DNA of 64,000 nucleotides from Aporrectodea caliginosa (lineage: Eukaryota > Annelida > Clitellata > Crassiclitellata > Lumbricidae): NCBI GenBank assembly GCA_020284085.1, contig JACEVL010000427.1:616001-680000 (forward strand), in the 5' to 3' direction. Position 1 is the first letter of the stretch. Every line of letters begins with the position of its first letter. Below are positions 55,141 to 64,000 of this stretch, piece by piece. The position numbers and the translations under genes are program-made. A model generated the notes under the pieces. It had not been told where the DNA came from. It ran no database searches and saw nothing but the letters and a program-made list of their open reading frames with translations.

Positions 55141-56361
55141 TTATCAACACCATGTGGCTATGTTTGGTGCAAGTGAAATGTCTGTGTGTTTAAAGTTGTG
55201 TGTTTTGCTAATTGTTGCATAGAAGTTAAACATGTCATTGTCTCAGGATTTCGTAGTTGTCTGATGCCAGAGATGTTTTATCAGTGAGCAAATAATTGAC
55301 CTTCTTTTGTGCGTTGCCGTAATTATATTAACTAATAACTTATCTTTAAACTTTTTTCATTCAGTCATTCGTTCAGACTATCATTTGACGGTCAGTGATT
55401 TCTTTAACTCATGTACACCACCTTTTCTTCGGCTACGGTTGAGTTGTTATGATACTATCTAAATTGTCGTATTATGATTATTAATCTTACTACAGAGACT
55501 AGTTAGTATCTGCATTCGTGAAGAACTGAACATTCAGGTTGTTTCAGAAGCTTAATTCTGCATTTTTCTTGCATTAAAGTTTTTGCAATGATGTAATGCG
55601 ACAGAAATAAATATAGATACAGAGAGAGAGAATGACAGAATGAGAGAAATATTTGGAAATACAGGGGCAGAGAGGGAGAGACTGAAAGATAAGCAGCTGA
55701 AAAGGCAAGTCTTAAATCAAGTGACTGGTCAGAACGAAGGGAGAATTTCAAAATTTGGTCCAGCATCTGAAAACATCTTGATCCCCAAGAACAGTTCTAG
55801 TTTAAGGTATGTTTACCATAGAAAGGAAGGCAATCGGATGACACGCTAAGTGGTTCTTGTAAGAAGCCAAACACTGAACTTGGTGGCAGTTTTTTAAACA
55901 GTTTTACGGGTAACAGAACTTTCTCTCTTATTGACGCCTGTCATTGCTTTACTCAACGTGGTTCACGGTTTTCGATTGACATTTTCGGTTTTTGATTGAC
56001 AGTTTTTGCTGATTTGATTGACATGCTGTTTATATGTTGCTTTGCTCTTGGTGCCATCCATACCCATACCCATAGTAGCTACGAGATTTATGTGATTGCT
56101 TTGCATCGTATATTAAAATTAAATTTAGTTTCAGAAGCTTTGCACAGTTGTTGACTTATTAATTTCTTTGTTTTTCTTGGGAGCGTCATTCAGTCGCAGT
56201 TTGCTTGTTTCCATGCTTTCTAGTATTCTCGTTGACAATGTGCCATGTTAACCGCATCTGTAAATTTGTTCTCTGTCAGATTTGTTTGTGTCTTGCCAGC
56301 ATTTAAGGTCGATGTCAACGGCTTAAGATATTGTATAGTGCTTTTCTTTGTATGCATAATG

Positions 56362-56552
56362 CAGTGGCGCAACGAAGGGTTTCAGCGCCTAGGGAAAAGA
56401 GTTTGATGACTGCGCCCCTTTTTAATTTTCTTGTTGACTTTTAATCGTTCTTGTCATAGTACTGTGTACCACTGAAAGCTGATTTTGCACCCCTCTTCTG
56501 CTGCGCCCGGGGGTGGTTGCCCCCTCTGCCCTCCCCCTTCGTTATGCCACTG
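56362..56552. mobile_element. hAT-like MITE, copy 2
   Basis: CAGTGGCGCAACGAAGGG at the left and CCTTCGTTATGCCACTG at the right. Flanked by GCATAATG (56354-56361) and GTATAATG (56553-56560), an 8-bp target duplication with one mismatch. Same family as 14897-15085. Confidence 0.88.
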
Positions 56553-56559
56553 GTATAAT

Positions 56560-56660
56560 GTATATACATATATATATATATGCACACACATTATATGCAT
56601 ACATGTATATGCTTGCAATCATATATACATACAATCAAATATATATATATATATGAACAG
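56560..56660. repeat. ATAT/ACAT-rich simple repeat
   Basis: Alternating TATATA and ATACATA runs directly after the hAT-like MITE. Confidence 0.85.
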
Positions 56661-56871
56661 GCTTTTATCATGCCTCTACTGTATAATGTATGAATTATAC
56701 TCTATGTGCTAATGATGCAGTGGCATTCTTGTAGGCATGTTCCTATTGTGCGAGGAGGGCAGTTTGAAGTCGGAGCTATCAATTATTGTAACTGCATTGT
56801 AAAGCAACGATTTACAGTGTATATGCCACGGTGTGTTGTTCAAGATTTGTAATCCAAGTTAATGGATTCAC

Positions 56872-56885
56872 AGAGAGAGACAGAC

Positions 56886-56946
<61 letters not shown>
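56872..56946. repeat. (GACA)n(GA)n microsatellite
   Basis: About ten GACA units followed by about twelve GA units. Confidence 0.95.
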
Positions 56947-57354
56947 TCCATGCAGCGTAATACATAGTTATTGCTATTGAAGAAATAAACAGTGGCTCAT
57001 CAATGGACGTTTCTTTCCCTGACTGTCTGTATGTATGTCTGTCTGTCTGCAGTTGTATGTATGTATGTCTATGTCTGCCACTGGTATAATGTCTGTGGTC
57101 TCTGCATTTCGTAGTCTGTATTGTGTCTGTCGCCATCCCAAGATACTTTGCAGAGGATTGTGATTTGTCATTGGCAGCCGACTGTTATTAGGCCTCCTCT
57201 ATACAGGAATGGAACTTATAGGTTGAATGGAGATAGTCTGAACTGGTGATGGCTGGAGTTGAGACTCCACCCCTGCCTACAGTTCGTAGGCCTACCCTAC
57301 TTAGCAGAGTTCTTCAGCTGATTATCTGTCTTATATCTGATGTATCCACTAGAG

Positions 57355-57706
57355 CAGTGCTGTCCAATCCGCGGGCCGCATGCGGCCCGCGGGCTGATTC
57401 TAAGTGGCCCGCCCCAGCTCCCTAAATATTTGCAATTTCTGTAAAAATGAAGTAAAAGACAAAGTCACTGCCTTAATTAATTGCATAGCTATTCGTGCTT
57501 GAGATTTTTTTTTTACTGAACTATTGTAAAGCATGATACACATTCCATACATACACTATTCATCATTATTATTCCACAATTAATTTTAATATATTTAATA
57601 TTTTCGATAAATTTTAGTCGTTGCTTTTGAGTTTAATGGTGCGGCCCTCGGCTTCAAGAATTACTTCTTCAGTGGCCCGCAGGGTCAATAAGGTTGGACA
57701 GCACTG
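57355..57706. mobile_element. hAT-like non-autonomous element with perfect target duplication
   Basis: 352 bp with ends CAGTGCTGTCCAATCC and GGTTGGACAGCACTG. Flanked on both sides by CACTAGAG (57347-57354 and 57707-57714), an exact 8-bp duplication typical of hAT. Just inside the left end is a GC-rich palindrome (CCGCGGGCCGCATGCGGCCC). Confidence 0.92.
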
Positions 57707-58315
57707 CACTAGAGAGTGACATGGGGAATTTCCCCGCGGGAAAAAAGCGGTAAATCCCGCGGTAAAGGGGACAACAATTGCGGTAATACCGCTCTCACGG
57801 TAATGGGAATTTGTAAAACGCGTAGTCTCGTGAAAATGCGACAGACAGACATGTAGTGTAGCAGTTAACACTATTATCTAAAACCTTCCGGTTAACATTA
57901 GTTTGATATTTTGAACTCTATTGTTCTGTTGAACTCGTTGTAATCAGTTGCGTTGTGTCAACTGTCTTGAGTGCCAATAATATTAGCGCCGTTAGAAATA
58001 AATTACTAAATAAATGGTTCCGCGACAACTCGTCTACAGGCTTTTCGTCTACGACACTTCGTCTACAGACATTTCGTCTACATGTGTATCTGTATCTATT
58101 ACAGCTAATCAACAGAGGCCGCTTTCATATACTTTCGCTAAAACGTGCTATATATTCTCAGGAATGCAGCTTCTAATTACTGAAACATATTATTACCTCT
58201 GAGAGCACCTGTTTTTGAGCAGTGGTCATGTCCGGTGAAAACAAGTCGTCTATCTTGAGAGACCAAGTAGTCGATATTATTCTCGACTCGGCTTTTAATA
58301 GTTGATTTCAGATTA

Positions 58316-58452
58316 TGATTATTAGTTTTATTATTACTATTATTATTATTATTATTATTAGTAGTAGTAGTAGTAAGCTTAGTAGTAGCCTAGTAGTAGT
58401 AGTAGTAGCAGCAGTAGGCAGCAGCAATAGTAGTAGTAGTAGTAGTGGTGGT
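58316..58452. repeat. (ATT)n and (AGT)n compound microsatellite
   Basis: TTATTATTATT followed by AGTAGTAGTAGT runs with interruptions. Confidence 0.9.
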
Positions 58453-59009
58453 CACGATCTGCACCCACGCTCACATAACCGTGTTCTTTCTAGATTTGAT
58501 TCCCTCACCAGGTGCGGTTTCCTGGCTAGGATGTTGTGCAGCTAGGCCAGTGTTTTTAGTTTACTCATTATTTACTACCTTTTCTGCTACTATTTGATAA
58601 CTTTGCATAACAGTTACTGTATGTAGGCTACAGCGCTGTGCATTTACCAGCGTAAAATTGACAATTACTTATTTAACATAAAGAGCAAATTTAATGTGGG
58701 CCTATTAATATCTCACACGGATAATCGGTAGATGTCAATGTATCATTAAAGCTCGCTCATAAAAGCCAATTTCATTCTGCGTCAGTGAAGGTTTAGTTCA
58801 TTCGCCATTTTGAGCAATTTACAGTCAATATTTGTCGTGGAAGTGACATTTCTCGATTTTTAGGCGGATGTTGTAAGAATTTGTGATAATATACCACTTA
58901 TCGGATGTTGGGTAAACGTGTAGTTTAGCGTCGCAAATTTTTCACCATTGCTTGGGTTTCAGTGTTGGTCGAATACAAGGAATTCTTGCTCAAAAGAAGT
59001 CGGATTGAT

Positions 59010-60245
59010 GAAAATAATTTTGCTTAGGTAAAAGTGCGGTAAAAGTGCATTTTGGCGTATTTTATTGGGTAATCTATCGTTTTAGCGGGTTTAATTTATC
59101 CGCCATTGCATGGGTTTCAGCGTTTTTCGTAAACAAGTTGGATTGAAGAAACGAATTCTTGCTAAATAGAAGTCGAATTGACGAAAATAATTTTTAATGA
59201 AATAGAAGTGGGCCCGATGAAAAGAATCTTGCTGAAAGAGAAGCTGGATTGATGGAAAATAATTCTTAATTAAATAAAAGTTATATTGATGAAATATAAT
59301 TCCTGCTTAAATAGAAGCTGGACTGATGAAACGAATTTTTGCCTAATGGAAGCTGGATCGATTAAAAGAATTCTCACCAAAGTAGAAGCTGGATTGATGA
59401 AAAATAATAATGCTGCAAATACGAAATACTTACCAATAATTAAACCCGCTAAAACGATAGATTACCTTTTATTGATAGTGGCGGTATTTTAGCGTATTTA
59501 ACTATTTCAATGATTTTCATGATAACTGTGATGAAGCCAGCTTCTATTTAAGCAATATTCTTTTCATCAATCCCACTTGTATTTATCAAGAATTCTTTTC
59601 GTTAATCTGTATATATCAGCTTCTATTTTAGCAAATAACTAGTTTCATCAATCCAACTTCCATTTCTGCAAACACATATTTTCATCAATCAACCTTCCAT
59701 TTACGCAAACGCATAAGAGAAATGGTAAAGTCGTAGTTTACGTTGCTAAATTATTCTAATGTCTTCAATGCCGTACTTGACGTTGGTAAGTAAGAAGTCT
59801 ACCTATGTGCATGTTAACTATCATCAATCCACCTTCCATTTCATTAAGAAATTTGTTCATCAATCCAACTTCTATTTAATTTGAAAAAATTACTTTTATC
59901 AATCCAACTTCTATTTCATGAAAGAAATACTTTTCATCAATGGAACTTTTATTTAAGCAAAGATATATTCTCATGGATCCAGCTTCTAATTACGGAAACA
60001 ATTATTTTCATCAATCCAGCTTCTACTGAATCGAAAACTTAATTTCATCCATCCAGCTTCTATTTACGGTAAAAATTATTTCGATCAATCCAACTTCAAT
60101 TTTGAACACAGGAATGTTTTCATCAATCCCACTTCCATTTATGGAAACGATTTTCTTCATAAATCCAGCTTCCATTTCAAGGTGACAATATCAAATAATT
60201 TAGCAACGTAAACTACGACTTTACCAGAGAAATAATAAAATGTAT
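59010..60245. mobile_element. Nested inverted-repeat (fold-back-like) region built from a ~37-bp repeat
   Basis: Units like GAAGCTGGATTGATGAAAAT run forward at 59150-59410 and inverted (TTCATCAATCCAACTTCTAT) at 59560-60180. Larger inverted pairs: ATCTATCGTTTTAGCGGGTT near 59080 against AACCCGCTAAAACGATAGAT near 59443, and GTAAAGTCGTAGTTTACGTT near 59725 against AACGTAAACTACGACTTTAC near 60203. No ORF. The repeat also occurs at 25965-26090 and 30440-30580. Confidence 0.75.
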
Positions 60246-60311
60246 ACGTGAAAATATTCGGTTGTCAGCAGCATGAATTAAATACGCTAAAATACACTTT
60301 CTCTGTGCAGT

Positions 60312-60429
60312 CACTGGTGACCCCCGATACTATAAGAATGCCCAAGAACGTTCAGGCTGCTGAAGAAGCAGAATGTTTGCTATATGCCTTGCTGACTTGT
60401 TCATTCCACTTGATTTTGTTCCCACTAGG
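60312..60429 (+). CDS. Weak candidate internal exon
   Basis: TTTCTCTGTGCAG precedes an open stretch SLVTPDTIRMPKNVQAAEEA and AECLLYALLTCSFHLILFPL, then GG and GTAAAA as a poor donor. No family recognised and no partner exon. It could be repeat-derived. Confidence 0.13.
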
Positions 60430-60469
60430 GTAAAATTTAAGATCAGCTTCTTTTACCTATCTCTTTGTC

Positions 60470-61100
60470 ACAACTTACCAGAGACTCTTGGCTTCTGAGC
60501 CTTTTACACACTGACCAGTCCTTGTCCGTGGAATTCTCGACTACTGACTTTGTGTCACAATTCTCTTTCCTTTACCATAGTTTTCAAACAAATGAAGACA
60601 TAGCTTTCTTTTTAGTCTTCGGATCTACACTGAAACTCATTTATTCTTTCTTTACAGGCTATTTTTCTAGTACATCTGACCTCCACGCTCATGATACTAG
60701 ATCATTGGGTGATTGCAGAGGAAATTTTTTTCACACTAACTCTCCACTGTTTTCAATTATATATGTCGGACCCTCTGTTTGAAACAGTCTATACCATGAT
60801 ATCCATAGTTTTCTTAACCTGTCGTCATTTAAAAAATCAATGCATGCATACTTAATTGATCATAATAAATAATTACTGTATGATATTCTGCTCTACTAGT
60901 TAAGGTTTCTGTCTTTCTAAAATTACAGTATGGTTAGTTTTATGCCTCATAGTCCATCTGGACTTATAAAGGTCAATAATTGGTCATTCTACCTTGGTCC
61001 CTTCTGGGTCTTCCTGTTGTATCGCAACATTACTGTATACTGTGCTAATTGTCATCTGCTGGTTGTACTGGGAACAATAAATGAATGGTTATGGTTAAGC
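60470..61100 (+). pseudogene. Decayed LINE ORF2 C-terminus and 3' UTR
   Basis: HAHDTRSLGDCRGNFFHTNS, then IIYVGPSV, a TGA where the family has Trp, NSLYHDIHSFLNLSSFKKSM: the usual C-terminal pattern of non-LTR reverse-transcriptase proteins (RGPSVWNSLP...SSFKK). The 3' UTR has CCTTGGTCCCTTCTGGGTC and ends ACAATAAATGAATGGTTATG, also seen at 20720-20865. Confidence 0.75.
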
Positions 61101-61885
61101 TGTTTCCGTGTATTGTTAGATTCCTGCATTACTTCAGACGGGACTCATCCAGGAATCTGGCTTCCACAACACTTTACTTCTGTGACGCTTAAAGTTCTCA
61201 TCTCATATTAATTTTATTATTACTTACATTTTTTCATTGCATTTACAGTTGTTTTTGCGGTTCATTCAAAATTAGGAGAAGATAAGTATCTAAGTTATTA
61301 TAGTTTAACAATAATAGTACATTTATGATGATGATGATGACGATGAGATGAAACTAATTATAATAATATTAACATTAACAAAAGCGCCTACCATGTTCTA
61401 CTAGGAAATCATCGCTGTCTTATGTCCTACCTTGATGCAGTTGCACAAGCCAAATTCTTTTGGAATATGCTTTCACGAAATGTCTGTTATCTTTAATATT
61501 TAATTAATTATTTTAGAATTCAGCAACGGGTGACTAAGCTAAGGTTCATAATGAAAGCCAGTTACAGTTGAAATAATAGTATATGTATGTTATTGCATGT
61601 TACATCTGGTTCCTTTGCTTGTGGACACGAGAGGACATGGACTAGTGCTGACCATTCCAAATGAAGAGTTTATATAATGCTGTAAAATTCTGAAACTTAT
61701 TAATGTAGTTCAGAGAACTCAAGTAAAAACTTTAACATGGCATATTTTGTTCTTTTTCTAGACTCAATACGGAAGAAGAGTGTAACCGACAAGAAATACC
61801 TATTTGTTTTGTGAACATATGCAGTTAGCTCTAAATTGTTTTATTCAATGCCTTAACTGAACAATCACGAGATGTAATACTGCAG

Positions 61886-64000
61886 AGAAGCAACACGAGT
61901 GTAAAATCTGTAGCAAGTCGTTTGAAGAGGTTGGCCTTCTGAGGACTCATACTGGAGAAAAATCATACAGATGCCAGTTATGTCAGAATGACTTTACAGA
62001 TAAATTAATTCCGAAGAGACACATGACAGCAAAGACAGGAGAAAACCTTGTATACATGGCGGCTATGTCAGAAATCGTTTGCCAAAGGTCGGTGCCTGAA
62101 AACCATGCAATAATTCACAATGGACCCAAACCATACAAATGCCATTTATGTGGGAACTCATTTACGCAGAACTCGAATCTGAAGACACACATGAGAATTC
62201 ATACAGGGGAAAAGCCTTACAAATGTAAGTTATGCCATAAATCATTTACATGGAACTCTCGTATGAAGTCACACATGAGAATACATACAGGGGAAAAGCC
62301 TTACAAATGTGTACTTTGTCTGAAGTCGTTTACACAGAACTCCCATCTGCAATCACACATGAGAAACCATACAGGGGAAAAGCCTTTCAAATGTGTGCTT
62401 TGTCTGAAGTCATTTGCACAGGATAGTACCCTAAGGTCACACATGAGAAGACATACTGGAGAGAAACCATATAAGTGCCATTTATGTCAGAAATCATTTA
62501 AAGATAGATCTAGTCTGAGACAGCACATGAAAACACACACAGGAGAAAAATCCTACAAGTGTAAGTTATGCCATAAATCATTTACCACTGGTAGCTCGAA
62601 AGTGATTCACATGAGAATCCATACTGGGGAAAAATCCTACAAATGTAAATTTTGTCAGAAATCATTCAGTTGTGCAGCATATATGAAAAATCACACGAGA
62701 ATTCATACTAGAGAAAAGCCATACAAATGCCAGTTGTGCCAGAAATCATTTACAGCTAAATCTTCTCTGAAAAAGCACATGAAAACACATACAGGCGAAA
62801 AACCATACATTTGTGAGTTTTGCCACAAATCATTTGCCCAAGGTTGTAATCTGAAGGATCACTTGAGAATCCATACTGGAGAAAAGCCATACAAGTGTAA
62901 ATTTTGTCAGAAATTATTTAGTTATGGAGGATATATGAAGGTTCACATGAGAATTCATACTGGGGAAAAGCCATACAAATGTCATTTGTGCCAGAAATCA
63001 TTTGCTGGTTGTGGTATTCTAAATAATCATATGAAAATCCATACTGGACTAAAACCAATTACACCATACAAGTGCCAGGTGTGTCTAAAGTCATTCACAA
63101 ATCATAAGTCTCTACCCAGACACATGAGGACTCATACAGGAGAAAAACCTTACATTTGCCAGTTTTGTCAGAAATCGTTTGCCGGAGGTGGTACTCTAAT
63201 GAGTCACATGAGAACTCACACGGGCGAAAAACCGTACAAATGTCAGTTATGTCAGAAATCATTTTCCCAAAATGGTAGTCTGAAGAGTCACATGAAAACC
63301 CATACTGGAGAGAAACCATACAAATGCCAGCTGTGTCTAAAATCATTCACAGTGAATAATAATCTAACCAGACACATGAACACTCATACACGAGAAAAAA
63401 CATACAACTGCCAGGTGTGTTTAAAATCATTCACAGAGGTTAATAATCTAACCAGACACATGAAAACACATACAGGGGAAAAGCCTTATATTTGCCAATT
63501 ATGTCAGAAATCATTTACAAATATTTCTTATCTGAAGAATCACATGCGAGTACATACGGGAGATAAACCGTATCTGTGCCATTTGTGTAATCGATCATTT
63601 AGAACTTATAGTCATAGTCTACGTCACATGAAAGTCCATACAGGAGAAAAGCCATACATATGCCATTTATGCAGTAAATCTTTTTGCAACAGAAGAACAC
63701 TTGCCAAGCACATAAGATGGCATGATGGAGTAATGCTATCTGATACAAGGAGACGTGTACTAACCAACCTCAATGGAAGATCTGTCTCATTAAATGGTGC
63801 AAGCAGTACTTTTGGGAAATATTCGGTCTTTACTGGGAATGAATGTCAACACAGTTTTTCTGATCTGCAGAAGAAGGTTGGATCTGGTGAATGCATTTCT
63901 TTCAGCAAACTGAAATCATTGAAGGGTACTATGGCAAGAGCTTATGGATGTGGGATATGCGATGAAATGCTTGAAATAGAGCAGGAGTTTCTAGAGCACT
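61886..64000 (+). CDS. C2H2 zinc-finger protein, 3' end beyond the window
   Basis: Open frame from after a TGA at about 61857 to the window end. It may enter by an AG at 61884-61885 (poor pyrimidine tract) or start at the ATG at 62056 (MAAMSEIVCQRSV). From about 62131 it encodes 19 intact C-X2-C-X12-H-X3-H fingers joined by HTGEKPYKC-type linkers, ending with CHLCSKSFCNRRTLAKH near 63720. The linker before finger 12 is altered (GLKPITPYK). About 90 aa follow, ending CGICDEMLEIEQEFLEH, perhaps the start of another finger cut by the window edge. Before the array come two defective fingers (CKIC..., with a His missing; CQLC..., second His replaced by Lys) and a third readable only in a shifted frame. 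Such proteins usually bind DNA in the nucleus; no KRAB, SCAN or BTB domain is visible. Confidence 0.88.

Noticed and set aside
56485..56712. Plus-strand open stretch rich in Ile/Tyr/Cys
   Set aside because: It spans a MITE end and an ATAT microsatellite.

Overview
The window is nuclear DNA from an animal. Genes are split by many introns with GT-AG (once GC-AG) borders, the sequence is AT-rich, and introns and intergenic DNA are full of SINEs, LINE fragments, MITEs and tandem repeats. The gene families (SLC17 transporter, heparanase, abLIM with villin headpiece, poly-C2H2 zinc finger) fit an invertebrate, most likely a deuterostome of echinoderm or hemichordate type. That placement is inference; nothing here settles the species.

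Layout. (1) 1691-10097 (+): a complete 10-exon SLC17-family (sialin-like) transporter of 568 aa. (2) 10.1-18.5 kb: no gene recognised; repeats, including a 1.56-kb minisatellite of 28-bp units. (3) 18507-29060 (-): a complete 11-exon heparanase of 523 aa with both catalytic glutamates. (4) 29658-50178 (+): a complete 16-exon abLIM-like protein of 577 aa (two LIM domains, glutamine-rich linker, villin headpiece), divergent from heparanase with about 600 bp between start codons. (5) 50.2-61.8 kb: no confident gene; hAT-like MITEs, a fold-back region, a LINE remnant, a perfect hairpin and two weak exon candidates. (6) 61886-64000 (+): the 5' part of a C2H2 zinc-finger gene with 19 intact fingers, running off the end of the window.

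The exon chains of the first three genes were built by hand from splice sites. Codon phase closes across every junction (1707, 1572 and 1734 nt of CDS), which supports the models strongly. The genes have no evident joint pathway: vesicular/lysosomal anion transport, heparan sulfate degradation, actin cytoskeleton and DNA binding.

The mobile DNA is unusually informative. A tRNA-derived SINE shares its 3' tail with a local CR1/L2-like LINE, a two-headed SINE dimer has a matching empty site 2.3 kb away, and several MITEs keep target duplications. Splicing oddities include a GC-AG intron that splits the heparanase catalytic Glu codon and a triplicated splice acceptor before SLC17 exon 8.
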